Shown here piece by piece: positions 41,439-51,538 of a stretch of 64,000 nt of DNA (position 1 is the first letter of the stretch; every line of letters begins with the position of its first letter). The notes beneath the pieces are model-generated. The model was not told the origin of the DNA. It worked only from the letters and a program-made list of their open reading frames with translations, and searched no databases. A program made the translations under genes and the position numbers. This DNA is from an uncultured Spirochaetaceae bacterium (lineage in GTDB: Bacteria; Spirochaetota; Spirochaetia; Sphaerochaetales; Sphaerochaetaceae): the NCBI GenBank assembly GCA_944390725.1, contig CALXQU010000005.1, positions 62,001-126,000 on the forward strand. The letters run 5' to 3'.

Positions 41439-43046
41439 ATGAGTGAAATGACGAACACCTTGCTTGAGATGCAGAACGTAAGCAAGGAATTCAACGGTAA
41501 CCCCGTCCTGAAGGATGTGAACTTCAAGCTGAGGCAGGGAGAGGTGCTGGGACTCGTCGGCGAGAACGGCGCAGGAAAGAGCACCCTGATGAATATCCTC
41601 TTCGGCATGGATGTCATCCAGCAGACGGGCGGCTATGGGGGAAAGGTCCTCATAGACGGAAAGGAAGTGAAGTTCGCATCCCCCCTGGATGCGCTCAAGG
41701 CCGGTATCGGCATGGTACATCAGGAGTTCTCGCTGCTCCCGGGATTCACCGCAGCGGAGAATATCCTTCTCAACCGCGAACCACAGAACAGAAGCGTCCT
41801 CTCGCTTGTCTTCGGCGACAGGGCCAATACGATAGATAGGAAGGAGCTCCAGAAGGAAGCGATTGCCGCCATCACCAAGCTCGGCGTGGAGCTCGATCCG
41901 AACATGCTCGTCTCGGAGATGCCTGTAGGCCATAAGCAGTTCACCGAGATCTCCAGGGAGATATCGAAGAGCGCCATCAGGCTCCTCGTGCTCGATGAGC
42001 CGACGGCGGTACTGACGGAGAAGGAAGCCGAGATGCTCCTCAAGGCGATCAGGAACCTCTCCCAGCAGGGAATCGCCGTGATCTTCATCACGCACCGCCT
42101 CCAGGAGATCCTCGATGTCTGCAACACCGTCATCGTCATGAGGGACGGACGCATCGTCAAGGACCTCGACGCAAAGCAGACATCCATCCAGGAGATGGCC
42201 AGGCTGATGGTGGGACGCGAGGTCAGCACCGGCAAGCCCAAGGCAGCCGAGGACGGCAGGGAGATCTCCGATAAGATCGCCCTTTCGGTGAAGGACCTCT
42301 GGGTCGATATGCCGGGAGAGACCGTCAGGGATGTCAGCATCGATGTGCGCGAGGGCGAGATCCTCGGCATCGGCGGGCTCGCCGGCCAGGGCAAGCTCGG
42401 CATACCGAACGGCATCATGGGCCTTTTCCCTGCAGGCGGGAAGGTCGAGCTGAACGGCAGGGAGATCCCCCTCAACGATCCGCGCGCATGCCTTGACTCA
42501 TCGCTTGCGTTCGTATCTGAGGACAGACGCGGCGTCGGGCTGCTGCTCGATGAGTCGCTCGAGTGGAACATCTCCTTCCCTGCCATGCAGATACAGAACA
42601 AGTTCCTGAAGAGATACCTCGGCGGCCTCATCAAGTGGCGCGACCAGGCAGCCATCAAGGAAGTCACCGACAGGTATATCCAGCAGCTGCAGATCAAGTG
42701 CACATCATCGCTGCAGAAGGCCAAGGAGCTTTCCGGCGGCAACCAGCAGAAGATCTGCCTTGCCAAGGCTTTCGCCCTGCAGCCGAAGCTCCTGTTCGTA
42801 TCGGAGCCGACACGAGGCATCGATATCGGAGCCAAGGCCCTCGTGCTCCAGGCACTGAGGGAATACAACAGGAAGAACGGAGTCACGATCGTCATGATCT
42901 CATCGGAGCTTGAGGAGCTCAGGCAGATCTGCGACAGGATCGCGATCATCACAGATGGAGCCGTATCCGGCATCCTTCCTGCTGACAGGCCAAGCGAGGA
43001 CTTCGGTATCCTCATGGTCGGAAAATCAAAGAAGGAGGCTATGTGA
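41439..43046 (+). CDS. sugar/nucleoside-type ABC transporter ATPase (two nucleotide-binding domains)
   Basis: 535 residues from the ATG at 41439 (GAGGG seven bases upstream). The first ATPase domain has Walker A GENGAGKSTLMN, Walker B LLVLDEPTAVLT and ITHRLQEI. The second has a degenerate Walker A (GGLAGQGKLGIPN) but an intact signature LSGGNQQKICLAKAFAL and Walker B LLFVSEPTRGIDIGAKALV, as usual for RbsA/BmpC-type proteins. It powers the two permeases that follow, together with the DUF3798 binding protein. Confidence 0.9.
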   Translation: MSEMTNTLLEMQNVSKEFNGNPVLKDVNFKLRQGEVLGLVGENGAGKSTLMNILFGMDVIQQTGGYGGKVLIDGKEVKFASPLDALKAGIGMVHQEFSLLPGFTAAENILLNREPQNRSVLSLVFGDRANTIDRKELQKEAIAAITKLGVELDPNMLVSEMPVGHKQFTEISREISKSAIRLLVLDEPTAVLTEKEAEMLLKAIRNLSQQGIAVIFITHRLQEILDVCNTVIVMRDGRIVKDLDAKQTSIQEMARLMVGREVSTGKPKAAEDGREISDKIALSVKDLWVDMPGETVRDVSIDVREGEILGIGGLAGQGKLGIPNGIMGLFPAGGKVELNGREIPLNDPRACLDSSLAFVSEDRRGVGLLLDESLEWNISFPAMQIQNKFLKRYLGGLIKWRDQAAIKEVTDRYIQQLQIKCTSSLQKAKELSGGNQQKICLAKAFALQPKLLFVSEPTRGIDIGAKALVLQALREYNRKNGVTIVMISSELEELRQICDRIAIITDGAVSGILPADRPSEDFGILMVGKSKKEAM

Positions 43047-44086
43047 TGGAGAAAGCAGTATCTATCCTGAAGGCGTTCGGGCTTCCGCGCCTCATAATAA
43101 CGCTCTTCCTTGTCGCCCTCTTCGTCATCGCGCCGTTCGCAGGCATCAACGTCGCCGCATCGGTGACTGACGTGCTCGGGCGCTTCGGCCAGAACGCGAT
43201 CATGGTACTCGCCATGGTACCGATGATCCATTCAGGGTGCGGGCTCAACTTCGGACTCCCGCTCGGGATCATCTCAGGCCTCCTCGGCGCGACGCTCGCG
43301 GTGGAGACAGGGATCGCAGGGCCGGCATCGTTCCTCCTCGCCATCCTCTACTCGACCCCGTTCGCGCTCATCTTCGGCTGGGGCTACGGCAAGCTGCTGA
43401 ACAGGGTCAAGGGAAGCGAGATGATGATCGCCACCTACGTCGGCTTCTCATCGGTAGCCTTCATGTCCATCATGTGGCTGCTCCTCCCCTACAAGTCGCC
43501 TACAATGGTCTGGGGCTATACAGGGCAGGGACTGAGGACGACGATCGCCACGGACGGCTTCTACTACCACATCCTGAGGGACTTCCTCGTGCTCAGGATC
43601 GGTGACCTTGCCATCTCCTTCGGCGAAATCCTCTTCTTCGCCATCTTCGCCTTCATCATCTGGGCATTCCTCCATACGAAGACGGGTACGGCGATGACCG
43701 CAGTCGGGTCGAATGCCGTATTCGCCAGGGCGTCAGGCATCGATATCGACAGGCAGAGGACGCTCTCCGTCGTCATGTCGACATGGCTCGGCGCGCTCGG
43801 CATCCTCTGCTACCAGCAGGGATATGGCTTCATCCAGCTCTACCAGGGGCCGATGTACATGGCCATGCCGGCGGTATCCGCCATCCTCATCGGAGGCGCT
43901 TCCGTCAACAAGGCGAACATCACCAACGTCATCATCGGCACCATCCTATATCAGGGCATCGTCTCAATGACGCCATCCGTTATGAACTCCCTGATCCATA
44001 CAGATATGTCAGAAGTCCTCAGGATCATCGTCTCCAACGGTATGATCCTCTACGCTCTGACAAGAAAGACGGGGGCTTCAAGATGA
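43046..44086 (+). CDS. ABC transporter permease (first)
   Basis: 346 residues from the ATG at 43046, overlapping the ATPase stop by one base with GGAGG upstream. Eight or nine membrane helices and the EAA-like loop GSNAVFARASGIDIDRQRTLSVVMSTWLGALG show the RbsC/BmpD permease family. Pairs with the next permease. Confidence 0.88.
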   Translation: MEKAVSILKAFGLPRLIITLFLVALFVIAPFAGINVAASVTDVLGRFGQNAIMVLAMVPMIHSGCGLNFGLPLGIISGLLGATLAVETGIAGPASFLLAILYSTPFALIFGWGYGKLLNRVKGSEMMIATYVGFSSVAFMSIMWLLLPYKSPTMVWGYTGQGLRTTIATDGFYYHILRDFLVLRIGDLAISFGEILFFAIFAFIIWAFLHTKTGTAMTAVGSNAVFARASGIDIDRQRTLSVVMSTWLGALGILCYQQGYGFIQLYQGPMYMAMPAVSAILIGGASVNKANITNVIIGTILYQGIVSMTPSVMNSLIHTDMSEVLRIIVSNGMILYALTRKTGASR

Positions 44087-45219
44087 AAGAAATAAAGAGC
44101 ACAGACGTGAGGAAGTTCCTCGCAAACAACATCGTTCCGATCATCTTCATCATCCTCTGCGCAGTCTGCATACCTATCGCAGGATACTCAGGGCAGTACC
44201 TTGTCGACCAGATCATCACGAGGATTGTCCGCAACAGCTTCCTCGTCCTCTCGCTCCTGATTCCCATCATGGCGGGAATGGGACTCAACTTCGGCATGAC
44301 GCTCGGAGCCATGGCAGGCCAGATCGGACTCATCTTCGTCACCTCATGGAACGTCGTCAGCATACCGGGCCTGCTGCTTGCCGCCATCATCGCGACACCG
44401 ATCGCGATCGTGCTCGGCTGCTTCTGCGGCAAGATGCTCAACATGGCGAAAGGCAGGGAGATGATCACCAGCTACATGATCTCGTTCTTCATGAACGGCG
44501 TCTACCAGCTCGTCGTACTCTACGGAATGGGCTCGGTGATTCCTGTCCGCTCCGGCCAGGTGATCCTGCCCAGGGGCTATGGAGCCAGGAACACCATCGA
44601 CCTCCTCAATGTCCGCAAGAGCATCGACAACTTCTGGTCGATCAGGCTCTTCACCGACGAGAACGGCATGGGAGGGATCACCATCCCGCTCCTGACGCTC
44701 ATCCTCATCGCCCTTCTCTGCGTGATCATCATCTGGTTCCGCAAGACGAAGGTCGGACAGGACATGAGGGCCGTAGGCCAGGATATGGAAGTCGCCAGGG
44801 AAGCCGGCATCAAGGTCGAGAGGACCAGGATCCTCGCAATCGTAATCTCGACGGTCTTCGCCGCCTATGGCATGATCATCTACCTGTCGAACATGGGAAC
44901 GCTCAACACGTACAACTCCCATTCGCAGATCGGCATGTTCAGCATCGCGGCGCTCCTCGTAGGCGGCGCATCGGTATCCAGGGCATCGATCAAGAACGTA
45001 TTCCTGGGCATCATCCTCTTCCATCTGATGTTCATCCTCACCCCGCAGGCGGGAAGGAACCTCATCGGACAGGCGCAGATCGGCGAGTTCTTCCGCGTAT
45101 TCGTATCCTACGGAGTCATCACGCTCTCGCTCGTCCTCTATGAGATCAGGACCAGACGCGAGAAGGCAGAGTCGGCAAAGACGCTTGCCCTCGGCCAGAA
45201 AGAGGAGGCAAAGGCATGA
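44083..45219 (+). CDS. ABC transporter permease (second)
   Basis: 378 residues from the ATG at 44083, overlapping the previous stop (ATGA). Multiple membrane helices, GMGLNFGMTLGAMAGQIGL, and the ATPase-contact loop VGQDMEVAREAGIKVERTRILAIVIS. It forms the channel with the first permease. Confidence 0.88.
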   Translation: MKEIKSTDVRKFLANNIVPIIFIILCAVCIPIAGYSGQYLVDQIITRIVRNSFLVLSLLIPIMAGMGLNFGMTLGAMAGQIGLIFVTSWNVVSIPGLLLAAIIATPIAIVLGCFCGKMLNMAKGREMITSYMISFFMNGVYQLVVLYGMGSVIPVRSGQVILPRGYGARNTIDLLNVRKSIDNFWSIRLFTDENGMGGITIPLLTLILIALLCVIIIWFRKTKVGQDMRAVGQDMEVAREAGIKVERTRILAIVISTVFAAYGMIIYLSNMGTLNTYNSHSQIGMFSIAALLVGGASVSRASIKNVFLGIILFHLMFILTPQAGRNLIGQAQIGEFFRVFVSYGVITLSLVLYEIRTRREKAESAKTLALGQKEEAKA

Positions 45220-45704
45220 AGCCAGCTAAGGAAATTTTCGATATAAGGTTCTTCGTCCGCCTTGCATGCATCGTCCTCATCATCGTCCTTGCGATCTTCC
45301 TCTACTTCTACGGGAAGCAGAGGACGGTGTATATCGACAACTGGACGACTGAGATCGACGGCACCTCATACCGTGCCGAGGACTGGGCCATCGCGCAGAT
45401 CGACGACCTCGGCGGCGAGGAGCTCTATCCGCGCATGAGGATCGGCGTTCCGCTCAGGGGCAGGACCCACACGATCACGATCACATACGATGACAAGAGC
45501 TATAACGAGATCGAGATCCCTGCCACTGAGTTCAGGCTCGAATACGACAATTCGCTCATCTCGGTGCCGGCACTTGTCGCGGGGCTCCCCATCGAGAAGT
45601 GCATAAGCGAGTTCATCATCACCCCGGCTCCCGAGCCGGAGGCAGAGGCGGCGGGAGATGCCGCAGCCGGTGATGGATTCGGCGACATGACGATGGATTT
45701 CTGA
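45216..45704 (+). CDS. DUF6672 family membrane-anchored protein of the DUF3798 transporter
   Basis: 162 residues. One N-terminal membrane helix (LACIVLIIVLAIFLYFYG), then a beta-rich outside domain (VYIDNWTTEIDGTSYRAED, ELYPRMRIGVPLRGRTHTITITYDDKSYNEIEIP) and an acidic Ala-rich tail. I place it in DUF6672, whose members accompany this transporter type. It starts inside the second permease stop (ATGA). The function is unknown; it may dock the binding protein. Confidence 0.68.
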   Translation: MKPAKEIFDIRFFVRLACIVLIIVLAIFLYFYGKQRTVYIDNWTTEIDGTSYRAEDWAIAQIDDLGGEELYPRMRIGVPLRGRTHTITITYDDKSYNEIEIPATEFRLEYDNSLISVPALVAGLPIEKCISEFIITPAPEPEAEAAGDAAAGDGFGDMTMDF

Positions 45705-45709
45705 TCCAG

Positions 45710-45732
45710 AGGCCACCTGCAGGTGGCCTTTT
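45710..45732 (+). terminator. intrinsic terminator of the DUF3798 operon
   Basis: Perfect 20-base palindrome at 45710-45729 (arms AGGCCACC and GGTGGCCT, loop TGCA) followed by TTTT. Confidence 0.88.
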
Positions 45733-45762
45733 CCATTGCCTTCAGGCCATGTTTTCCGGGTG

Positions 45763-45791
45763 TTCACACTCACCTGCAAATCGTATATATT
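45763..45791 (+). promoter_or_regulatory. tig-clpP-clpX promoter
   Basis: TTCACA (45763-45768), 17-bp spacer, TATATT (45786-45791), about 35 bases before the AAGGAAGG ribosome-binding site of tig. Confidence 0.6.
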
Positions 45792-45833
45792 TATACAGCT
45801 GACTAAGCAAAGCAACGAATAAGGAAGGAAAAC

Positions 45834-47222
45834 ATGATTACGGATAAGAGCGTAAAGGAACTTGAGGGATCTAGGGCGGCGCTGACAGTCACCATCGACG
45901 GAGCGGCAATCGAGGAAGAGTATGCCAAGCGTCTCCAGAAATATGCAAAGGAACTGACGATTCCGGGATTCAGGAAGGGCAAGACGCCAGCATCCGTAAT
46001 CGAAAGGAAATTCGGCGATGCGATCAGGGAAGAGGCTGTCTACGAGATGATTGACAAGAGCCTCCAGGAAGCCGTGAAGGAGCTCCCTGAGGAAGAGAGG
46101 CCGCTTCCGTTCGAGTCTCCGCTGCTGAAGGAAGATGACCTTGAGAAGCCATTCAGGAAGGACTCCCCTATCACATATACGGTCGAATACGACGTGACCC
46201 CGAAGGTAGAGCTTCCTTCCGCATACACAGGGCTTGAGGTCTCGACCCCGGTCTTCGAGGTGACCGATAAGGACATCGACGCGAGGATCGAGGAGCTGAG
46301 GGACAGGATGGCAGTCGTCAGGAAGAAGGACGGCGAGGTCAAGTCCGGCGATATCGTCACGGTCAGCTACGCAGAGGTCGACAAGGATGGCAATGTCACC
46401 GGCGAGAAGCGCGATGACTTCTCCTTCACCGTCGGCACCGGCTACAACTTCTTCAAGATCGATGACGATGTGATCGGCATGAAGGCCGGCGATAGGAAGA
46501 CCGTAGAGAAGACATACAAGGAAGAGGACCATGTCCCCGGATACGAGGGCAAGACAATCCTCCTTGCCATCGAGCTCAAGGAGGCGAAGGAGAAGATCCT
46601 TCCCGATGTCGACGATGAGTTCGCCGAGGACGTGAAGGAAGAGTACAAGAGCGTCGCGGACCTCAGGGCCGGCATCAAGGCCGAATTCGAGAAGACGCTC
46701 GAGGAAGTGCAGAAGAACATCAAGAGCGAGACGCTCATCAGCAAGATCTGCTCAGAGGTCGAGATCACGGTGCCCGAGTCGATGATCCGCAGCCAGCTCG
46801 ACAGCCGCTACAGGAACATGGCAAGGCAGAGCGGCATCTCCACCAACCAGTTCGATATGTTCCTCAAGCAGCAGGGAATCGACAAGGATGCCTTCCTTGC
46901 CAGCTACCGCGACGAGGAGCTGAGGACGCTCAAGGCGCAGTTCGTGCTTGACAAGATCGCCAAGACCGAGGACTTCCCCGTCGATGAGGAAGAGGTCACG
47001 AAGAGGGCCGAGGAGAGCCTCAAGAACGTTCCGGAGTCAGAGCGCGACAGCTACCTCAGCATCATCCGCGACGACCTCAGGTTCGAGAAGGTCATACCGT
47101 TCCTCCTCGAGAAGAACACCTTCCATGAGGGTAAGAAGTACTCCTACTATGACTACATGTCAGGAGCCTTCCAGGCTGACCAGGAAGCTGAGGGCGCCAA
47201 GGAAGAAGGACAGGCGAATTGA
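45834..47222 (+). CDS. tig: trigger factor chaperone
   Basis: 462 residues. The N-terminal ribosome-binding domain carries [19 protein letters not shown] (the GFRxGxxP signature). A peptidyl-prolyl isomerase domain lies at about 155-245 ([23 protein letters not shown]) and a helical C-terminal arm follows. It binds nascent chains at the ribosome exit. The GGAAGG site precedes the ATG; the stop overlaps the clpP start. tig-clpP-clpX is a common order in bacteria. Confidence 0.96.
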   Translation: MITDKSVKELEGSRAALTVTIDGAAIEEEYAKRLQKYAKELTIPGFRKGKTPASVIERKFGDAIREEAVYEMIDKSLQEAVKELPEEERPLPFESPLLKEDDLEKPFRKDSPITYTVEYDVTPKVELPSAYTGLEVSTPVFEVTDKDIDARIEELRDRMAVVRKKDGEVKSGDIVTVSYAEVDKDGNVTGEKRDDFSFTVGTGYNFFKIDDDVIGMKAGDRKTVEKTYKEEDHVPGYEGKTILLAIELKEAKEKILPDVDDEFAEDVKEEYKSVADLRAGIKAEFEKTLEEVQKNIKSETLISKICSEVEITVPESMIRSQLDSRYRNMARQSGISTNQFDMFLKQQGIDKDAFLASYRDEELRTLKAQFVLDKIAKTEDFPVDEEEVTKRAEESLKNVPESERDSYLSIIRDDLRFEKVIPFLLEKNTFHEGKKYSYYDYMSGAFQADQEAEGAKEEGQAN

Positions 47223-47815
47223 CAGAGAGAATGCATACCTTGGTTCCCTATGTCGTGGAGCAGTCGGGAACCGGCGAAAGGCAGTATGATATCTTCTCCA
47301 GGCTGCTCAGGGACAGGATCATATTCCTCGACGGCGAGATCAATGACGCGACGGCAGACCTCGTCGTCGCGCAGCTTATCTTCCTTGAGAGCGAGAACCC
47401 GCAGAAGGATATCAGCCTCTATATAAACAGCCCGGGCGGCAGCGTGACTGCCGGCCTCGCCATCTATGACACCATGCAGTATATAGCATGCGATGTAGCC
47501 ACCATCTGCATCGGCCAGGCCTGCTCGATGGCAGCGCTGCTGCTGGCGGCAGGCACCAAGGGCAAGAGGGGCATCCTCCCCTCTGCCAGGGTCATGATCC
47601 ACCAGCCCTCAGGCGGCGCCGAGGGGCAGGCTTCGGATATCATAGTATCAAGCCAGGAGCTGCAGAGGATCAACAGCCTCACCCGCTCCATCCTTGCCAG
47701 CCATACCGGGCAGAGCGAGGAGAGGATTGCAGCGGACATCCTCCGCGATTGCTATATGGATGCGGACAAGGCCCTTGCCTACGGTATCGTCGACAAGGTC
47801 ATGAGGAGGGGTTGA
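47219..47815 (+). CDS. clpP: ATP-dependent Clp protease proteolytic subunit
   Basis: 198 residues from a TTG that overlaps the tig stop (TTGA), with AAGGA eight bases upstream; an ATG four codons in (47231) is the alternative. The catalytic serine is in [14 protein letters not shown], the histidine in [11 protein letters not shown] and an aspartate in [30 protein letters not shown] is typical. It forms the 14-mer chamber that works with ClpX, encoded next. Confidence 0.95.
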   Translation: MTERMHTLVPYVVEQSGTGERQYDIFSRLLRDRIIFLDGEINDATADLVVAQLIFLESENPQKDISLYINSPGGSVTAGLAIYDTMQYIACDVATICIGQACSMAALLLAAGTKGKRGILPSARVMIHQPSGGAEGQASDIIVSSQELQRINSLTRSILASHTGQSEERIAADILRDCYMDADKALAYGIVDKVMRRG

Positions 47816-49068
47816 TGGCACGCGGCTCAAAATACTGCTCATTCTGCGGACGCCCGCTGAACGGCGATGTCAGGTACATATCGGGACCAGGCGTCGCGAT
47901 CTGCGAGAACTGCATCGATACATGCAATGACATACTTGCCGAGCAGGGCAATGAAAGCCAGGGCAGCGGGGACCTCGAGATAAAGGAGATTCCCACCCCG
48001 GCTGAGATCAAGTCATACCTGGACCAGTACGTAATCGGCCAGGACAGCGCCAAGAGGGTGCTCTCCGTCGCCGTCTACAACCATTACAAGAGAGTCAAGT
48101 ACGCAGCGAAGATAGCTGAGTCAGGCGTCGAGATCGACAAGTCCAACATCCTCGTCATCGGCCCCACAGGCACAGGCAAGACCCTGCTTGCCAGGACGCT
48201 GGCGAAGAAGCTCGACGTGCCGTTCGCCATCGCCGATGCGACCACGCTCACCGAGGCAGGCTATGTCGGCGAGGATGTCGAGAACATCCTCCTCAAGCTG
48301 ATCGAGGCTGCCGATTTCGATATCCCGCGCGCAGAGCACGGCATCATCTTCATCGATGAGATCGACAAGATCGCTAAGAAGGGAGAGAACGTCTCCATCA
48401 CGAGGGATGTCTCCGGAGAGGGCGTGCAGCAGGCGCTGCTGAAGATCATCGAGGGAACCGTCGCCTCCGTCCCGCCGCAGGGCGGCAGGAAGCATCCGAA
48501 CCAGGAGATGCTGAAGATCGATACCAGCAATATCCTCTTCATCTGCGGAGGCGCATTCGTCGGTCTCGACAAGGTCATCGAGAGAAGGGTCGCCACATCG
48601 CAGATGGGCTTCGGTGCCGATATCGCCAGCAGGGAGGACAGGGACATGGATGCGCTCCTGAAGGAGCTGCTGCCCGACGACCTCGTCAAGTTCGGCCTGA
48701 TTCCGGAGTTCATCGGCAGGCTCCCGGTCCATGTATCGCTTAACAACCTGAAGCTCGAGGACCTGCAGAGGATACTCACGGAGCCGAAGAACTCGATCAT
48801 AAAGCAGTACCAGACCTCGTATGCCCTTGATGACATCAAGCTCACCTTCACGCCTGAGGCGCTGGAGCAGATCGCGCGCCAGTCCTATGAGCAGAAGACG
48901 GGCGCTAGGGGGCTGAGGTCGATCGTCGAGAACCTGATGCTCGGCATCAGCTACGATATCCCTTCGATGACAGGCGTCAGGGAAGTCGTCGTCGACAAGG
49001 ACAATGTGATAAACAAGACCGAACCCAGGATCATAAAGGAAGATGGGAAGTATATTTCCGCCATGTGA
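47815..49068 (+). CDS. clpX: ATP-dependent Clp protease ATP-binding subunit ClpX
   Basis: 417 residues from the ATG at 47815, overlapping the clpP stop, with GAGGAGGGG upstream. N-terminal zinc domain CSFCGRP...CENCIDTC, Walker [17 protein letters not shown], Walker [12 protein letters not shown], sensor and [24 protein letters not shown], arginine-finger region [11 protein letters not shown]. It unfolds proteins and feeds ClpP. The last 26 bp overlap nrnA. Confidence 0.96.
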   Translation: MARGSKYCSFCGRPLNGDVRYISGPGVAICENCIDTCNDILAEQGNESQGSGDLEIKEIPTPAEIKSYLDQYVIGQDSAKRVLSVAVYNHYKRVKYAAKIAESGVEIDKSNILVIGPTGTGKTLLARTLAKKLDVPFAIADATTLTEAGYVGEDVENILLKLIEAADFDIPRAEHGIIFIDEIDKIAKKGENVSITRDVSGEGVQQALLKIIEGTVASVPPQGGRKHPNQEMLKIDTSNILFICGGAFVGLDKVIERRVATSQMGFGADIASREDRDMDALLKELLPDDLVKFGLIPEFIGRLPVHVSLNNLKLEDLQRILTEPKNSIIKQYQTSYALDDIKLTFTPEALEQIARQSYEQKTGARGLRSIVENLMLGISYDIPSMTGVREVVVDKDNVINKTEPRIIKEDGKYISAM

Positions 49069-50020
49069 CAGCAGGCTCCTGGATGCCATCAGGACGGCAT
49101 CCGGAGCCATCATAATCTCGCACAGGAACCCGGACGGCGACGCCATCGCCTCATCGCTGGCGGCGAAGGCCATCCTCTCAAGGATGGGAAAGCGGTGCGA
49201 GCTCCTCAGCGACGGCCCGTTCCTCCGCAGCGATATCAGGCAGTATGAGCCGCTGTTCTCCCATGAGGCATCAGCGGAGCTCATCGCCGCGGACCCGCTC
49301 GTCATCGTCCTTGACTGCTCCACTCCCGATAGGCCCGGGGAAGCATTCCGCAGCATCGGGAAGCTGAGGCGCATCGTCATAGACCACCACTCATCAGGCG
49401 TGCCATTCACCGAGGAAGGGATGTCATACATCGTCCCGGAATCCCCTTCCACCACCCTGTGCCTCAACCAGGTCAGGATAGCGCTGGGAGTCCCGCTCGA
49501 CGAGGAGATCGCCTCATTCCTCTACATGGGCTTCGCTACCGACACCGGATTCTACCACTTCCTCAGCGAGCGCACGGCACCTGATTCGCTCAGGGCTGCC
49601 GCGGAGTTCTGCGAGGCGGGCGTGTCGCCATACGATGTCTATGACAGCCTCCATGACGGCAGGAGGCTCGAGGATATCAAGGACATGGCGAAGGTCATCC
49701 TCTCGGCAAGGCCCGTGCTCGGCGGCCGGCTCCTCATCGCCCATCAGGGCATCGATATGAAGGACGGCAAGCTCAGCGACGGAGTCTATGCCTCGCTGCT
49801 GGAGACGGAGGGAATCAAGGCCGTCGTGCTCATAAAGGACAAGGGGGAGACGCAGGAGATAGGCTTCCGCTCCAAGCACAGGTCCGGCCTCGATGTCGGC
49901 GCCATAGCCTCCTTGCTCGGAGGCGGAGGGCACATCCATGCGGCAGGAGCCACCATAAGCGGCACTCCCGAGGATGCGGAAAGGACCGTCATAGACCTCA
50001 TAGCAGGCAAGCTGGACTGA
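49043..50020 (+). CDS. nrnA: DHH-family phosphoesterase (NrnA-like oligoribonuclease/pAp phosphatase)
   Basis: 325 residues. DHH motifs: [41 protein letters not shown]; the C-terminal DHHA1 domain has the glycine-rich [13 protein letters not shown]. Related proteins break very short RNAs and 3'-phosphoadenosine 5'-phosphate. AAAGGA precedes the ATG, which lies inside the clpX 3' end in another frame. Confidence 0.9.
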   Translation: MGSIFPPCDSRLLDAIRTASGAIIISHRNPDGDAIASSLAAKAILSRMGKRCELLSDGPFLRSDIRQYEPLFSHEASAELIAADPLVIVLDCSTPDRPGEAFRSIGKLRRIVIDHHSSGVPFTEEGMSYIVPESPSTTLCLNQVRIALGVPLDEEIASFLYMGFATDTGFYHFLSERTAPDSLRAAAEFCEAGVSPYDVYDSLHDGRRLEDIKDMAKVILSARPVLGGRLLIAHQGIDMKDGKLSDGVYASLLETEGIKAVVLIKDKGETQEIGFRSKHRSGLDVGAIASLLGGGGHIHAAGATISGTPEDAERTVIDLIAGKLD

Positions 50021-50022
50021 AT

Positions 50023-50036
50023 GCCCCCTAGGGGGC
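50023..50036. terminator. short GC hairpin after nrnA
   Basis: Palindrome GCCCCCTAGGGGGC just after the nrnA stop. There is no T-run, so it may only weakly terminate before the pyk promoter. Confidence 0.4.
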
Positions 50037-50039
50037 TCA

Positions 50040-50068
50040 TTGATTCAGGCACCCCATTCGTCGATAAT
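50040..50068 (+). promoter_or_regulatory. pyk promoter, probably giving a leaderless mRNA
   Basis: TTGATT (50040-50045), 17-bp spacer, GATAAT (50063-50068), then seven bases to the ATG at 50076. No ribosome-binding site lies between. This is the clearest case of the leaderless layout in the window. Confidence 0.65.
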
Positions 50069-50075
50069 CTTCTGC

Positions 50076-51488
50076 ATGAGAAAGACGAAGATCATATGCA
50101 CAGTCGGCCCGGCGGTCGACAGCGATGAGCAGATACGCAGGCTCATCGAAGGCGGCATGGACGCCGCCAGGTTCAACTTCTCCCATGGCAGCCATGAAGA
50201 GCATAAGGCAAGGATGGACAGGGTCAGGAGGATCGCAGCCGAGATGGGCGTGCACATCCCCCTCATCCTCGATACCAGGGGACCGGAAATACGCACGAAG
50301 GAATTCAGCGACGGCGCTGCGGTGCTCAAAGAAGGGACTGAGTTCACGCTCTACGCGGACGAGAGGCCCGGCGATGAGTCAGGCGTCTCGATAACCTACC
50401 CCTACCTTGCGGAGGAAGTGGAGAAAGGCACTTCCATACTCATCGATGACGGGCTCTGCTCCCTGACGGTGACGGATATAAGGGGCAAGGATGTAATCTG
50501 CCGCGTGGACAACACGTCCAGGATCTCCAACCACAAGTCGATAAACATACCCAATGTGGACATAGACCAGCCATTCATCTCCGAAGCTGACAGGAGCGAT
50601 ATCCTCTTCGGCATCGAGGAGGATGTCGACTTCATTTCAGCCTCATTCGTGCGTAATGCCGATGACGTGAAGAAGATGAGGAAGCTGCTCAACGTCAACG
50701 GCGGCGAGAAGGTCAAGATCATCGCCAAGATCGAGAACAGGAGCGGCATCGAGAACCTCGATAAGATCATCGCGATTGCCGACGGCATCATGGTCGCCCG
50801 CGGCGATATGGGCGTCGAGGTTCCGTTCAAGGAGCTTCCCGTCATCCAGAAGATGATGATAGCCAAGTGCGTCAAGGCCGGCAAGATCGTCGTCACGGCG
50901 ACGCAGATGCTGGAATCGATGACATCGCATGCAAGGCCGACCAGGGCCGAGGTCTCCGATGTCGCCAATGCCATCTTCGACGGGACCACATGCACGATGC
51001 TCAGCGGCGAGACAGCCAACGGCAAGTACCCGATAGAAGCTGTCAGGACGATGGCTGAGATAGCTGAGTACACGGAGAGGGAAATCGACTACAGGCAGCG
51101 CTACTATGCCAGCCAGTCCTCTTCCCCGCTGGATATACCCTCGACGATCGCCAACTCGGCGGTAGAGGCCTCGTTCTCGCTCTGCGCGAAGGCCATCATC
51201 TGCATGACGGCCACGGGACGCACCGGATGGCTCGCCTCATCCTTCCGCCCTGAGTGCCCCATCATCGTCTGCGTCACCGACGGGAAGGCCGCCAGGCAGC
51301 TCAACCTCGCCTATGGCGTGAAGCCCATGCTGGCGCCCTTCACCAATGACATCGCCAGGATGAGGGAGCAGTCCATCGACCTCTCGTTCAGGTCCGGGAT
51401 CGTGAAGGAAGGCGACCTCGCCGTAATCGTATCAGGCTCGATTCCCGGCTTCAGCTACGCCGATTCGATGCAGATATCAGAGCTTTAA
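50076..51488 (+). CDS. pyk: pyruvate kinase
   Basis: 470 residues from the ATG at 50076; the frame extends 12 codons into the promoter and is ignored. It turns phosphoenolpyruvate and ADP into pyruvate and ATP. Motifs: MRKTKIICTVGPA, ARFNFSHGSHEEH, LDTRGPEIR, the catalytic region IIAKIENRSGIENLDKII, MVARGDMGVEVPF and ATQMLESM. The C-terminal domain has the ATGRTGWLASSFRPECPIIV effector site. Single gene with its own terminator. Confidence 0.96.
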   Translation: MRKTKIICTVGPAVDSDEQIRRLIEGGMDAARFNFSHGSHEEHKARMDRVRRIAAEMGVHIPLILDTRGPEIRTKEFSDGAAVLKEGTEFTLYADERPGDESGVSITYPYLAEEVEKGTSILIDDGLCSLTVTDIRGKDVICRVDNTSRISNHKSINIPNVDIDQPFISEADRSDILFGIEEDVDFISASFVRNADDVKKMRKLLNVNGGEKVKIIAKIENRSGIENLDKIIAIADGIMVARGDMGVEVPFKELPVIQKMMIAKCVKAGKIVVTATQMLESMTSHARPTRAEVSDVANAIFDGTTCTMLSGETANGKYPIEAVRTMAEIAEYTEREIDYRQRYYASQSSSPLDIPSTIANSAVEASFSLCAKAIICMTATGRTGWLASSFRPECPIIVCVTDGKAARQLNLAYGVKPMLAPFTNDIARMREQSIDLSFRSGIVKEGDLAVIVSGSIPGFSYADSMQISEL

Positions 51489-51500
51489 GCATCTTGAACG

Positions 51501-51536
51501 CTCCATGGGAAAGGAATAAGATTCCCATGGAGTTTT
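51501..51536 (+). terminator. intrinsic terminator after pyk
   Basis: Eleven-bp perfect stem CTCCATGGGAA (51501-51511) with TTCCCATGGAG (51522-51532), ten-base loop, then TTTT. The 3' arm contains the GGAG that would be the ribosome-binding site of the next gene. Confidence 0.88.
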
Positions 51537-51538
51537 CC

